The notes: generated by a model from the letters alone, not told the origin. DNA of 64,000 nucleotides from Neobacillus cucumis (GCF_016908975.1 NZ_JAFBEX010000009.1:1-64000); one strand, 5' to 3'; positions 18,631 through 28,711 are shown, counted from the stretch's first letter. Program-made: numbers and translations.

Positions 18631-21600
18631 ATGGTTAATCTAGTTTTAAGGTGGATGGTTCGATCATTTTTTGCACCTGTAACCGGCAATAGAGGTGCAT
18701 TGGCGAGTTCACTTGGATTCTTCCTGGCCTATTTGCCTGTATTTAATATAAGGATTCTATTATTGCTTGTTCTATCTCTTTTTCTACGCCTAAATTTTAT
18801 CGCTTTGTTTCTTGGTACATTGGTTCCTATTTTTATTCCTAATATACGTCATTTACCCTTTCTGAATTTCAATTTCATAAAGGCAGATTACGTTACACCT
18901 ATATTAGGTGGTTTAATCGGGCTAATCTGTTATTTTTTCTTTCATTGGTTTTATAACTTAGGGCTGAAAAAAAGAGAGAGAAATCAAGAACAAGTTTTTC
19001 TTGATCCTGCCAAAAGGCGATGGTCGCTTATTAAAAGAATCACTATCGGTTTTATTTCACTAATTGTTTTGGTATCTATTATTTTTATTAAAAGTTTATA
19101 TACTAATCCAGTATTTCCTAAGCTTCAATTAAATAATGGCTCTGAAACGAGCGAGATTCAACCAATAAATCAAAGTTTGAGTGAAGAACAACTTGCATCA
19201 CAGTTGCAAAATACACAATCTTCCCCTCTTATTCAAAAAAATAACAGTATATCAAACAATAATCAGCTTTCGAGCAAACAGGAAGTCTATGCTTTTTATG
19301 TCAATTGGGACGAAAACAGCAATACTTCTTTTAAGAAAAATATTCATTCTATTACAACCCTTTTACCGGAGTGGCTTGAACTTACTTCTAAACTGACTCT
19401 AAAAAAGAGCACTGATTCAGCTATAAAAGCAGAAGCAAAATCGAATCAATTAAAGGTTATTCCAGTAGTAAATAATTTTATTAATAATAAATGGGACGAG
19501 GAAACTCTTCACCGATTATTTACTAATCCCGGGGCTGAAGATCTTTTTATTAAGAAAATGCTAGCATATGTAAGAACGAATGAGTTTGCAGGTATTAATA
19601 TTGATTTTGAGAATATCAATCTAAAAGATAAAGCGAATTTCACCAGTTTTATAGCTAAGGTTTCGCAACAATTTCATCAGCAAAATCTCTTGGTAACTAT
19701 TGATGTCCCGCCAAATAATTCTGCTTTTGATTATAATTCTTTAGCCAAAAACGCGGATCGGATCATTGTCATGCAATATGACCAACACAACTCCCAGAGC
19801 AAACCTGGACCTATCGCTCCGACCGATTGGGTAAAAGAGAGTTTACATCAGCTCAATTTACCTGCCAAAAAATTGATTGTCAGTTTGGGAAATTACGGAT
19901 ATGACTGGGAAGAAAATGCAAAACAGCCCGCAGAGACGCTTTCTTTCGGGGATATTATGAACTTAGGAATTGGGACGAACCTTCAAATTCATTGGAATAA
20001 GCAAACAGGCAACCCCTATTTGCGCTACAAAATAAATGGAAAAAACCATATTGTTTGGTTTTTAGATGCGGCTACATTTTACAATCAAATGAGAACTGCA
20101 ATGGAGAGTGGTTCAAAAGGAATTGCTATTTGGCGTCTCGGCTCTGAAGACCCTTCTATCTGGAATTATCTTAATAAATCAAAGGAAATATATAACCCAG
20201 CAAATGCTCTTAAAAATCTAACCAGTCCTCAGCTAGTTCACTATAAAGGTTCGGGTGAGATTCTAAAAATTATCTCTCAATCTAAAAATGGGAAAAGAAT
20301 CATTCAATTAAATTCAGAGGGAATGATTAATAATGAAACTTATACTTCCCTGCCAAAGCCTTTTGAGGTAGTTCGTTATGGAAAACCTAAAGATAAGGAG
20401 GTTGTCCTTTCTTTCGATGACGGTCCTGATCCAGCCTATACACCTCAAATATTGGACATATTGGACAAGTATCATATAAAAGGGTCCTTCTTTATCGTGG
20501 GTGAGAATGCTGTTCTGCATCCAGATCTAATTAAAAGGATGGTTAATGAAGGCCATGAAATTGGCAGTCATACCTTTACACATCCTGATGTGGCTTCAAC
20601 GACTGCTTTTCAGACAAAATTGGAGTTAAACGCAAATCAGCGTTTGATTGAGGAATTGACTGGTCGTTCGACGACCCTTTTCCGCCCTCCATATGTAGCT
20701 GATGCGGAGCCAAGTACGAGAAACGAATTACTTCCAATCTTGCGGGCACAGGATATGGGCTATACCATGGTTGGTGAATTAATTGACACAAACGATTGGC
20801 AAAGACCTTCTAGTAATGTGATAGTACAGCGGGTATTGAAGCAGCTGCCAGAAGGAAATGTGATTTTACTGCACGATGCTGGAGGGGACCGCTCGAATAC
20901 GGTACAGGCTTTGCCAATAATAATAAATGAACTAAAAAAGCGGGGCTATACCTTTACGACTATTGGTCAGCTTATTGAAAAAACAGATAGTCAGGTCATG
21001 CCTTCTGCCAATCAAGACAGTTCATATTTAGTCTACGATAAGGCAGTATTTAAGCTCTTACAAGGCTGGCGGTTAGGATTAAGTTTCCTTTTCTACTCAG
21101 CTATTATTTTAGGAATTTTGCGCTTGGTCCTTTTTGTCTTCCTTTCTAGAAAGCAGGTAAAAAAGTATAAAGAAACGGTGATTGACCCTTCTTTTACACC
21201 ATTTGTTAGTGTGGTTATCGCAGCATATAACGAAGAAAAGGTAATTTGCAAAACGATTGATTCGATATTATCTAGTGATTACCCAGCTTTTGAGGTTTTA
21301 GTTATCGACGATGGTTCAAAGGATGATACCGCTGGTGTTGTTCATAGAACCTACGAAAACCATGCCTCAGTTCGATTAATGAAAAAGACAAATGGGGGGA
21401 AATCTTCTGCGGTAAATCTTGGTTTTAAGGAAGCAAAAGGCGAAATTGTGGTGGCTCTTGATGCTGATACACTCATTGCCGAAAATGCCATCTCCCTGCT
21501 TGTTAACCATTTTAAAGATGCACATGTTGCTGCTGTCTCAGGTAATGTAAAAGTAGGGAATAAGGGCAACCTCCTTACAAATTGGCAGCATATTGAATAT

Positions 21601-22296
21601 GTAACAGGCTTTAACCTCGAGAGAAGAGCTTTTGCCGCGCTCAATTGCATTACTGTAGTACCAGGTGCAATTGGTGCATGGAGAAAGACAGCGGTAGTAG
21701 AAGCTGGATACTTTAAAGAAGATACATTGGCAGAGGATACCGACATCACGCTTACTCTGTTACGCCAAGGGAAAAAGATTGAGTTTGAAGAAAAGGCTTA
21801 TGCCTTCACAGAAGTGCCGGAAGATTTAAAAAGTCTAGCCAAACAGCGATACCGCTGGATTTATGGTACACTACAATGCTTATGGAAACATCGCGGGGCT
21901 TTAGTCAATAAACAACATCCATCATTAGGATTTATCGCCCTTCCAAATATGTGGATTTTTCAATATATATATCAAACTATTTCTCCTATTGCGGATATTT
22001 TGTTCATAATAGCACTATTTAATGGAAATCCAAAAAAAGCAGCGATTGGTTTTATCCTTTTTTACTTGCTAGATTTCGTTACTTCTTTATATGCTTTTCG
22101 CTTAGAGAATGAAAGTCCAAAACCATTGGGATCCTTATTTCTTCAACGAATCCTATATAAACAACTAATGACCTATGTCGTAATAAAATCCATTGTTTCT
22201 GCAATGATGGGTGTCACCGTTGGGTGGAATAAACTAAAACGAAAAGGAAATGTAACTAAAGAAACCTACAGCGTGAAGTTTAGAGAACACATGTAA
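18631..22296 (+). CDS. Multidomain GH18-like / NodB deacetylase / GT2 polysaccharide synthase
   Basis: One 1221-aa membrane polypeptide. Residues 1-155 hold several membrane segments. Residues 218-525 are a GH18-like glycosidase domain with catalytic-type GINIDFENI (D325, E327). Residues 588-785 are a NodB polysaccharide deacetylase with SFDDGPD (D596, D597), SHTFTH (H647, H651) and FRPPY. After a transmembrane helix near 815-838, residues 855-1090 form a processive family 2 glycosyltransferase with DDG (893-895), DAD (944-946), EDTD (1035-1038) and QRYRW (1072-1076). C-terminal membrane helices follow. The combination mirrors PgaB (deacetylase plus GH-like) and PgaC (synthase) of poly-N-acetylglucosamine systems, so an exported, partly deacetylated amino-sugar polymer is inferred. 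All key residues are present. Confidence 0.9.
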   Translation: MVNLVLRWMVRSFFAPVTGNRGALASSLGFFLAYLPVFNIRILLLLVLSLFLRLNFIALFLGTLVPIFIPNIRHLPFLNFNFIKADYVTPILGGLIGLICYFFFHWFYNLGLKKRERNQEQVFLDPAKRRWSLIKRITIGFISLIVLVSIIFIKSLYTNPVFPKLQLNNGSETSEIQPINQSLSEEQLASQLQNTQSSPLIQKNNSISNNNQLSSKQEVYAFYVNWDENSNTSFKKNIHSITTLLPEWLELTSKLTLKKSTDSAIKAEAKSNQLKVIPVVNNFINNKWDEETLHRLFTNPGAEDLFIKKMLAYVRTNEFAGINIDFENINLKDKANFTSFIAKVSQQFHQQNLLVTIDVPPNNSAFDYNSLAKNADRIIVMQYDQHNSQSKPGPIAPTDWVKESLHQLNLPAKKLIVSLGNYGYDWEENAKQPAETLSFGDIMNLGIGTNLQIHWNKQTGNPYLRYKINGKNHIVWFLDAATFYNQMRTAMESGSKGIAIWRLGSEDPSIWNYLNKSKEIYNPANALKNLTSPQLVHYKGSGEILKIISQSKNGKRIIQLNSEGMINNETYTSLPKPFEVVRYGKPKDKEVVLSFDDGPDPAYTPQILDILDKYHIKGSFFIVGENAVLHPDLIKRMVNEGHEIGSHTFTHPDVASTTAFQTKLELNANQRLIEELTGRSTTLFRPPYVADAEPSTRNELLPILRAQDMGYTMVGELIDTNDWQRPSSNVIVQRVLKQLPEGNVILLHDAGGDRSNTVQALPIIINELKKRGYTFTTIGQLIEKTDSQVMPSANQDSSYLVYDKAVFKLLQGWRLGLSFLFYSAIILGILRLVLFVFLSRKQVKKYKETVIDPSFTPFVSVVIAAYNEEKVICKTIDSILSSDYPAFEVLVIDDGSKDDTAGVVHRTYENHASVRLMKKTNGGKSSAVNLGFKEAKGEIVVALDADTLIAENAISLLVNHFKDAHVAAVSGNVKVGNKGNLLTNWQHIEYVTGFNLERRAFAALNCITVVPGAIGAWRKTAVVEAGYFKEDTLAEDTDITLTLLRQGKKIEFEEKAYAFTEVPEDLKSLAKQRYRWIYGTLQCLWKHRGALVNKQHPSLGFIALPNMWIFQYIYQTISPIADILFIIALFNGNPKKAAIGFILFYLLDFVTSLYAFRLENESPKPLGSLFLQRILYKQLMTYVVIKSIVSAMMGVTVGWNKLKRKGNVTKETYSVKFREHM

Positions 22297-22310
22297 TAGT
22301 TTTAACAACG

Positions 22311-22338
22311 AGGTCTTTCCAAATGGGAAGACCTTTTG
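22311..22338 (+). terminator. Terminator of the polysaccharide synthase gene
   Basis: AGGTCTTTCC/GGGAAGACCT stem with T4 shortly after the stop. Confidence 0.82.
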
Positions 22339-22459
22339 TATTTGGTTTAAAATTAAATAGCATAACAAAAACATTATTTGATTTACTTTATCACCTAGTA
22401 TTTTTACCTAATACGCTCCCCTCCTCTAATCATAAGATAAATAAACAAAGAAAAGAAGA

Positions 22460-22654
22460 ATGAGAGAAATGACTACTAGTCAGTCCAAAAATATCTTTGA
22501 CTATATTGTTGTCGGAACTGGACCTGCTGGTGCAGTTATCGCGAAAACACTAACGGATAATAAAAAAACTTCAGTTCTAGTCCTAGAAGCTGGTCAAAAT
22601 AATGATAATGATATACCGATAAAAGATTCCTGCGACCTACCTAATTGGCTATAA
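22460..22654 (+). pseudogene. GMC oxidoreductase remnant (N-terminal fragment)
   Basis: Only 64 codons remain. The N-terminal FAD-binding signature DYIVVGTGPAGAVIAKTL and LVLEAGQNN match the glucose-methanol-choline oxidoreductases, which are normally above 500 aa. The frame then stops and no continuation is found in any frame before the next gene at 22803. A deletion remnant is the simplest reading. Confidence 0.75.
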
Positions 22655-22802
22655 GATAGCAAAACATTTAACACAGGATGAGGATTAAGAAGTTTTTTAA
22701 AACTACTAATTAAAAAGGGCTTTTCTACTTGTCTATTTGCCTATTCTTTTATATTCCAAAGGAATAAGCTAATTATTGAAATAGGACAAGGAGGTGATCT
22801 TT

Positions 22803-23312
22803 ATGGCTAGAAGAGAGTTTGATCAATTAGGAAATCAAAACTTCTTTAGAGGGTCTAATCATGATTTTGAATCAAGTGAAATGGAATCTTCGGAAGACAT
22901 GAGAGGTAATGTGGCAGGAGTTAGTTGTAGCAAATGCCAGAAACTAGCAGATATTATTGGAGGAATGGTTATTACCTCAACACCTGTTTGTGTCGTTCAA
23001 CGTCTTCGCAATATCGATGCAACCATTCTTGGACGCCGCACACTTTCCCCACTTGCATTGCCATTCGCTCTATCATTTGAAAACAAACAAAATGGAAAGA
23101 CTCTCAACTTAGGTGAAACAGTAATTCTTCAAGAAGAGATTAATCCATTTCTATCCGCATTAAGAAAAAGAGGGCTTATTGTAACAGCGGTTCACAACCA
23201 TTGGCTATTCGATGAGCCACGCCTAATGTATATGCATTGGGAAAATGTTGGAGATCCAGTTGAATTCGCTAAAAATAGTTTCAAAGCAGCAAAAGAAGCA
23301 GGACTATTTTAA
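22803..23312 (+). CDS. DUF1259 family protein
   Basis: The 169-aa protein starts at ATG 22803 after a strong AAGGAGGTGATC. Its C-terminal part, with VTAVHNHWLFDEPRLMYMHW, is the hallmark of DUF1259 proteins. A CSKC pair occurs near residue 45. The biochemical function of the family is not known; the histidine/tryptophan pattern is compatible with ligand or metal binding. It appears monocistronic with a terminator at 23320. Confidence 0.78.
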   Translation: MARREFDQLGNQNFFRGSNHDFESSEMESSEDMRGNVAGVSCSKCQKLADIIGGMVITSTPVCVVQRLRNIDATILGRRTLSPLALPFALSFENKQNGKTLNLGETVILQEEINPFLSALRKRGLIVTAVHNHWLFDEPRLMYMHWENVGDPVEFAKNSFKAAKEAGLF

Positions 23313-23319
23313 TGAGACA

Positions 23320-23361
23320 AGCCCCTAGTGTAAGCCATAAACACAGGGGGCTAATTTTTAT
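23320..23361 (+). terminator. Terminator of the DUF1259 gene
   Basis: Imperfect AGCCCCTAGTGT/ACACAGGGGGCT hairpin followed by AATTTTT. Confidence 0.7.
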
Positions 23362-23365
23362 TGTG

Positions 23366-24454
23366 TTACGAATTCTCCATGATTGGATAGTCAGTTTTTG
23401 ACATTGATTTTTTAGTACCAATTTCTTTAAGCCCCGCCCGAATGAGCAAGAAAACCGCCACCCAGGATACAGCCATTAAGAAAATCTGGCCAAATGGAAA
23501 CATTCCTGAAATAGGAGTATCCCATAATGCATGCATCAAGACGACTAGGAGAAAAACACGTAAAAATTTAAATTTAACTAACATTTTTAGCTCAAATGGA
23601 TGATCCCCTTGCACCCTACAAAAAGCTGCACCTGTCAAAGCCGCCCATGCTACATGCCCGCCAGGAGCTAAAATACCGCGCCAAAGAATGGTGATATATA
23701 AATTCTTGGCATCTCCGGAAAGCAGTGCTCTAAGAGCGTAACCAGCGGTTTCAAACGCCGCAAATCCGGCCCCAACAGCCGCACCAATAAGAAGTCCATT
23801 TAGGATAAATCGGTATTTTCGGTATCTTACAAACGTGATGACGGTAATCGCTTTGGCAAGCTCTTCCCCAATTCCGATTGTAATAGGATTGATATTATTT
23901 CTTAGAATATCGAAAAACACCAGGGCCACTAACATGGAGACGATTCCACCGATAAACACAACATATATAATCCGATAAAAGGCAATATTTTGGGGTGCGT
24001 TCATTTCCCAGAAGAATATTAAGGTAGTTAATGGAACTGCAAAAGCACCGACAATGATAAGTCCAGGTATAAAATTTACATTTCTAAAATAATCAACGCC
24101 CACATATAACCCTGTGAAAGCAAGTAGTGCAAAGATAAATACCCTTGCAAAAAGCCAAGGTTTTGGCCAAGTTTCTTTTACTTCGGTAATTTTAGGAGTC
24201 GTAAGGGCCGTTCCAACGATGAAAAGCCGTTCAGCTTCAAGTTCAGTGTGATTACGAAATACACGCGAAAAGATGTTTTGAAATTTTGGTTCAATGGACC
24301 TTTCAAATTTAGGCACAAAATCTACATAATGAGCGAACTCATAAAATAAGCTGTTGTCGTCCTCTTGCGTGTTAGACTTAACAAACTTTTCACCGCAGTT
24401 TAAGCAGAATTTCACTCCATCCGGATTAGAATAGACACATTGCGGACAATTCAA
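23366..24454 (-). CDS. PrsW-family intramembrane protease with zinc ribbon
   Basis: The 362-aa protein begins with a zinc-ribbon (Cys3, Cys6, Cys17, Cys20: CPQC..CLNC) and a soluble linker. About eight membrane helices follow, with PrsW-type motifs EELAKA, FAAFETAGYAL, PGGHVAWAALTG and VLMHALWD. In B. subtilis PrsW performs site-1 cleavage of an anti-sigma factor, but its family members are diverse and this one's substrate is unknown. The start is TTG 24454 behind GAGGGGTGAAG. Confidence 0.82.
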   Translation of the reverse strand: MNCPQCVYSNPDGVKFCLNCGEKFVKSNTQEDDNSLFYEFAHYVDFVPKFERSIEPKFQNIFSRVFRNHTELEAERLFIVGTALTTPKITEVKETWPKPWLFARVFIFALLAFTGLYVGVDYFRNVNFIPGLIIVGAFAVPLTTLIFFWEMNAPQNIAFYRIIYVVFIGGIVSMLVALVFFDILRNNINPITIGIGEELAKAITVITFVRYRKYRFILNGLLIGAAVGAGFAAFETAGYALRALLSGDAKNLYITILWRGILAPGGHVAWAALTGAAFCRVQGDHPFELKMLVKFKFLRVFLLVVLMHALWDTPISGMFPFGQIFLMAVSWVAVFLLIRAGLKEIGTKKSMSKTDYPIMENS

Positions 24455-24509
24455 AGAACTTCACCCCTCTTGGTTTCGTCTTAGTTAATTTAACCAATTA
24501 ACACAAATA

Positions 24510-24540
24510 AAAACAGATGAAATTTTTCATCTGTTTTAAA
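24510..24540 (-). terminator. Terminator of the quinone-detoxification operon
   Basis: AAAACAGATGAAA/TTTCATCTGTTTT hairpin, T-rich on both sides. Confidence 0.82.
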
Positions 24541-24552
24541 CCAAGTTCTAAT

Positions 24553-25524
24553 TTAATTTAATTCTAGCGGACGTAAATTAGCTTCAATTTCTTGTCGTTT
24601 TGGCTCTAAGAAGGGTGGTAATGCTAATTTTTGTCCCATTGTGTCCAAAGGTTCATCGGTTGCAAAGCCAGGTGTGTCGGTAGAAAGTTCGAATAATATG
24701 CCGTTTGGTTCTCTAAAATAAAGTGCCTTAAAATAAAAACGTTCAACTTTCCCCGAACTCGCTATCCGATTTTCCTTTAACCGCTCGGCCCATTGATTGT
24801 ACTCAACCTCATTTGGAACCCGGAACGCCACATGATGTACTCCTCCGCGGCCGATTCGGGCACGAGGAAGATCTGGTCTTGGTTCAATATGGACTTCCGC
24901 TCCGCTTCCCCCTTCCCCTGTTGCATAAACCATTAGATCGGGATACTCCCCTTCAAGTGATGGATAGGAATTTACATATCGAAATCCCATTACCTCTGTA
25001 AGAATGCCGATTGTTGGTTCAGGAATACTGACTGTAAGGGTTACAGGGCCTAACCCGACAATTGCATGTTCTACCGGTATATCTTCCCGCTTCCAAGGAA
25101 TACCTGCCCGAACACCATCCTCACCGTTATCCGCTACGAGGATAAGACGGGTTCCTTCAAAGTCACGGAAAGCTAAACTATCACGACCGGCTCTTTTCTG
25201 GATCACAGCATCGTGTTGGACACCCAGTTGTTTAAACCTTTCACGCCAAAACAACAGCGAATCAGTTGTTTTTACTCTTAGGGATACTGTTGATATATCT
25301 GTCGTTCCTCTGTAGGAAGACCCGAGACCTGGTATGTCAAAGAAAGTAACTTCAGTACCTGGTGTACCCTCCGCATCGGCATAGAAAAGATGGTAGGATT
25401 GTGTATTATCTTGATTAACCGTTTTTTTAACTAACCTCATCCCAAGGATTTTGGTATAAAACTCATAATTTTTTTCCGCTTTGCCTGTTAAGATTGATAC
25501 ATGGTGCAGTCCCAATAATTGCAT
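24553..25524 (-). CDS. Ring-cleaving glyoxalase-fold dioxygenase (MhqA/E/O type)
   Basis: The 323-aa protein has two vicinal-oxygen-chelate modules. Putative metal ligands are in GLHHVSILTG, VHHVAFRV and LFELSTDTPG. It closely resembles the Bacillus Mhq extradiol dioxygenases induced by hydroquinones and electrophiles. It follows an MhqD-like hydrolase with a 14-bp gap in one operon, and an MhqR-like operator lies upstream of that gene. Which Mhq paralogue it equals cannot be decided. Confidence 0.87.
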   Translation of the reverse strand: MQLLGLHHVSILTGKAEKNYEFYTKILGMRLVKKTVNQDNTQSYHLFYADAEGTPGTEVTFFDIPGLGSSYRGTTDISTVSLRVKTTDSLLFWRERFKQLGVQHDAVIQKRAGRDSLAFRDFEGTRLILVADNGEDGVRAGIPWKREDIPVEHAIVGLGPVTLTVSIPEPTIGILTEVMGFRYVNSYPSLEGEYPDLMVYATGEGGSGAEVHIEPRPDLPRARIGRGGVHHVAFRVPNEVEYNQWAERLKENRIASSGKVERFYFKALYFREPNGILFELSTDTPGFATDEPLDTMGQKLALPPFLEPKRQEIEANLRPLELN

Positions 25525-25538
25525 GTGTAATGCCTCCC

Positions 25539-26147
25539 TTACCCGATAATCTCTTTATACCACTCGGCAGCCGCTTCTACCTCTTCCCTTGTTAATTGAT
25601 GTCCTCGATTCTCCCAGTGGAGTGCTACTTTTGCATTTGCCTTTTGCAATAAGGATTGTAACTCTTCAGACTCTACAGGGGGACAAATTGGGTCATTCGT
25701 ACCAGCAGCAATAAACACATTTTTTCCAGTTAAATCAGGCAGCTCAATCCCTCTTCTTGGAACCATCGGATGATGAAGGATCGCGCCCTTTATTGCGTGT
25801 TGATAATGAAATAATAAACTTGCAGCAATGTTGGCACCATTTGAATAGCCAACGGCAATGATTTGATTACGCTCAAACTCATATTTTTGTGCTGATTCGT
25901 CAAGAAACGCATTTAGTTCCTTGGTACGGAAGACAAGATCCTCCTCATCAAAAATACCTTCTGCTAATCTTCGGAAAAAACGAGGCATGCCATTTTCTAG
26001 TACATTTCCCCGGACACTTAGCACAGATGCTTCATCATCGATCATTCCCGCAAGCGGAAGCAGATCTAATTCATTCCCTCCTGTTCCATGAAGTAAGAGT
26101 AATGTTGGTTTTTTAGGATTTTTTCCTTTTTGAAAAATATGTTTCAT
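25539..26147 (-). CDS. mhqD: Alpha/beta hydrolase MhqD-like (hydroquinone-induced carboxylesterase)
   Basis: The 202-aa serine hydrolase has the oxyanion region LLHGTGGNELDLLPLA, nucleophile motif GYSNGAN, acid region AAGTNDPICP and histidine in NRGHQLT. Length and sequence match the MhqD/phospholipase-carboxylesterase family linked to quinone resistance. It is first in a two-gene operon with a ring-cleavage dioxygenase. The palindrome at 26277 resembles the MhqR repressor site. Confidence 0.88.
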   Translation of the reverse strand: MKHIFQKGKNPKKPTLLLLHGTGGNELDLLPLAGMIDDEASVLSVRGNVLENGMPRFFRRLAEGIFDEEDLVFRTKELNAFLDESAQKYEFERNQIIAVGYSNGANIAASLLFHYQHAIKGAILHHPMVPRRGIELPDLTGKNVFIAAGTNDPICPPVESEELQSLLQKANAKVALHWENRGHQLTREEVEAAAEWYKEIIG

Positions 26148-26276
26148 TGCTATTCCCCTTTCATAGCTCTAACTGCCTAGGATAACATGGATATGGATTG
26201 GACCTTTTTTGTAAGGATTTCACTCCTTTATGGTTAGCATATCCTATATCCAGTTTAAAGTTGTTTTGAAATAAAA

Positions 26277-26294
26277 TATCTTGAATATGAGATA
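26277..26294. promoter_or_regulatory. MhqR-type operator
   Basis: TATCTTGAATATGAGATA is a near-palindrome matching the described B. subtilis MhqR box (TATCTCGAATTCGAGATA) at 15 of 18 positions. It lies 130 bp upstream of the mhqD-like start. Confidence 0.72.
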
Positions 26295-26364
26295 ATAGTA
26301 ATGTAATTTTTGAAATTAGTCAATAAAAACGGGATACTTTTGTGGTTACAGAAAAGGGAAAAAA

Positions 26365-26393
26365 AGAAAGCGTAAAATGGAATACGCTTTTCT
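26365..26393 (-). terminator. map terminator
   Basis: GAAAGCGTA/TACGCTTTTC hairpin just downstream of map; poly-T lies on the minus strand. Confidence 0.78.
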
Positions 26394-26401
26394 TCCAGTA
26401 G

Positions 26402-27142
26402 TTATTTAGTTAAAATAATCGGTCCATCCTTTGTCACAATCAATGTATGCTCATATTGCGCCACAAAGCTTTGCTCGGTTACAAATGTCCAGCCATCTTC
26501 AAGTTCAAATACTTCCTCATCTAAGGTGGATATAAACGGTTCAAAGGCAATCACCATGCCTTCTTTTAATAACCCATGGTCAGAGGTTTCGTTATAATTA
26601 TAGATATACTCAGGTTCTTCGTGAATCGTCCTGCCTATCCCGTGACCCGTTAGGTTCATGATGACCGTTAACCCATGCTTTCTCGCAACCTGGTGGACAA
26701 CTTTACCCATACCCGAGATTCTAGATCCTGGTTTTACCTTCTGTAATCCTGCTTCAAAGGCCTCTTTAGCCACATCACAGATTTTTGTTAGGATTTCTTC
26801 TCCTTTTCCAACCACAATGGAAACGCCGGTATCTGCGAAATAACCGTTTTTAGAACCGGAAACGTCGATATTAACTAGGTCCCCTTCTTGGATTACGCGA
26901 TCCCCAGGGATTCCGTGTGCAACTTCTTCATTTACACTAATACAAGTATAGCCAGGAAAATCATACTCACCCTTTGGAGCGGAAATGGCACCCTCTTTGT
27001 CAAATAGTTCAGCAGCGATGTCGTCCAATTCCTTTGTGGTAACCCCTGGTACTGCTCTTTTCACCAGCTCATCTCTTATCGATGCCACAATTCTTCCGAT
27101 TTCTTTTAAAGCCTTAAAATCTTCTTCTGTTTTTGCAATCAT
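26402..27142 (-). CDS. map: Methionine aminopeptidase type I
   Basis: Removes N-terminal Met from nascent proteins. The 246-aa pita-bread-fold enzyme has all five metal ligands: D93 (NIDVSG), D104 (FADTG), H167 (TGHGIGRTIHEEP), E201 (AFEPF) and E231 (YEHTL). It is monocistronic and outside the ribosomal-protein operon, so it is probably a second Map paralogue like B. subtilis YflG; that placement is inference. Confidence 0.93.
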   Translation of the reverse strand: MIAKTEEDFKALKEIGRIVASIRDELVKRAVPGVTTKELDDIAAELFDKEGAISAPKGEYDFPGYTCISVNEEVAHGIPGDRVIQEGDLVNIDVSGSKNGYFADTGVSIVVGKGEEILTKICDVAKEAFEAGLQKVKPGSRISGMGKVVHQVARKHGLTVIMNLTGHGIGRTIHEEPEYIYNYNETSDHGLLKEGMVIAFEPFISTLDEEVFELEDGWTFVTEQSFVAQYEHTLIVTKDGPIILTK

Positions 27143-27375
27143 TGGTCTTGCCCCATTCTATGTAATATAGTATTAAAAAACACCATAACTTAGATTTTAC
27201 CTGTCTTTCAACATAAATCCAAGTATTGTTGATGCCTAATCATTTTTTGTCATGGTTTAGGAGATTTTTTTGATTGGGCATAGTCCTCTTGGCGGGAAAA
27301 AGATGAAACCATTCAACTAGTAATCTTGGAATGTTAAAATAAAGGTATCTAATAAACCATTGGAGGGACAAAAAA

Positions 27376-28707
27376 GTGACCCTATCAAATATCGAAAGTT
27401 TACTCGACGCCGAGAGCCTTGTCCTACTTGAAAAAATGAAATTACTTGAAGAAGTATTTTGGTTCAATCCAGGCATCCAAACGACGCATAATGGCTTGAA
27501 AGGATCCCCGTTTACGTTAGAAGATGTGCAGGATGCAGATGAACGACTGAAACGATTTGCTCCTTATATAGCGAAAGTTTTTCCTGAAACCAAGTTATCC
27601 AATGGAATCATTGAATCAAACCTGAAAAAAATCCCCGCGATGAAACAGAAATTAGTCGAAATCTATAACCAGGCATTTTTAGGGGATTTATGGTTAAAAT
27701 GTGATAGCCACCTCCCTATTGCCGGTTCGATTAAAGCTAGAGGAGGAATTTATGAAGTCCTAAAATATGCAGAGGATTTAGCGATTGAACAGAAACTACT
27801 TACTCCAAAAGATGATTATTCCATTTTAGCCAGTGAAGAATTTCGAAGGTTCTTCACTCAATATACAATTGTGGTTGGTTCGACAGGTAATTTAGGATTA
27901 AGTATAGGGATTATGAGTGCGAAGTTAGGATTTAAAGTCAGTGTTCATATGTCAGCTGATGCGAAGCAATGGAAAAAGGATTTGCTTAGAAGCAAAGGCG
28001 TGCGAGTCATCGAGTATGAAGCAGATTATAGTAAAGCGGTCGAGGAAGGTCGAAAACAAGCAGAATCAGATCCTCTTTGTTATTTCGTGGACGATGAGAA
28101 CTCACCGCATTTATTTCTCGGGTATGCCGTAGCCGCCTTAAGGTTACAAAAACAATTAAAAGAGCTTGGGATTAAAGTCGATGAAAATCATCCATTGCTA
28201 GTCTATCTTCCCTGTGGTGTAGGTGGAGCTCCTGGTGGCATTACATTTGGCTTAAAATTAATATTCCAAGACCATGTTCACTGTTTTTTCGCAGAGCCAA
28301 CTCATTCACCTTGCATGTTACTAGGATTAATGACAGGACTCCATGAGAAAATTTCCGTCCAAGACATTGGTGTTGATAATATTACTGCTGCCGATGGGCT
28401 TGCTGTGGGAAGACCTTCAGGATTTGTCGGCAAGATTATCCAACCCATTCTTTCAGGAGCCTATACAGTTAGAGATCAAGAGCTATTTACTCTTTTAAAA
28501 AATTTAGTTGATACAGAGGAAATTAAATTAGAACCATCTTCCCTCGCCGGAATGATTGGACCGATTAGAATATGGCAAGAAAGAAATGGGAATCTACGAA
28601 AATACCCCTTGATTGAAAAAATAAATCATGCTTCTCATATTGTTTGGGCAACAGGAGGAAGCATGGTTCCTGATGAGATCATGGAACATTATTATAAAAA
28701 TAGGTAA
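27376..28707 (+). CDS. dsdA: D-serine ammonia-lyase
   Basis: PLP enzyme converting D-serine to pyruvate and ammonia. The 443-aa length and N-terminal extension are typical of DsdA. The PLP lysine is K120 in [13 protein letters not shown], and the phosphate-binding glycine loop is [10 protein letters not shown]. The start is GTG 27376 after GGAGGG. It is a stand-alone gene divergent from map. D-serine removal could relate to spore or wall D-amino acids, but no local evidence shows that. Confidence 0.93.
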   Translation: MTLSNIESLLDAESLVLLEKMKLLEEVFWFNPGIQTTHNGLKGSPFTLEDVQDADERLKRFAPYIAKVFPETKLSNGIIESNLKKIPAMKQKLVEIYNQAFLGDLWLKCDSHLPIAGSIKARGGIYEVLKYAEDLAIEQKLLTPKDDYSILASEEFRRFFTQYTIVVGSTGNLGLSIGIMSAKLGFKVSVHMSADAKQWKKDLLRSKGVRVIEYEADYSKAVEEGRKQAESDPLCYFVDDENSPHLFLGYAVAALRLQKQLKELGIKVDENHPLLVYLPCGVGGAPGGITFGLKLIFQDHVHCFFAEPTHSPCMLLGLMTGLHEKISVQDIGVDNITAADGLAVGRPSGFVGKIIQPILSGAYTVRDQELFTLLKNLVDTEEIKLEPSSLAGMIGPIRIWQERNGNLRKYPLIEKINHASHIVWATGGSMVPDEIMEHYYKNR

Positions 28708-28711
28708 ATAA

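Noticed and set aside
27143-27375. Possible regulator site or small gene between map and dsdA
   Set aside because: No convincing palindrome, ribosome site or terminator apart from those of the flanking genes.
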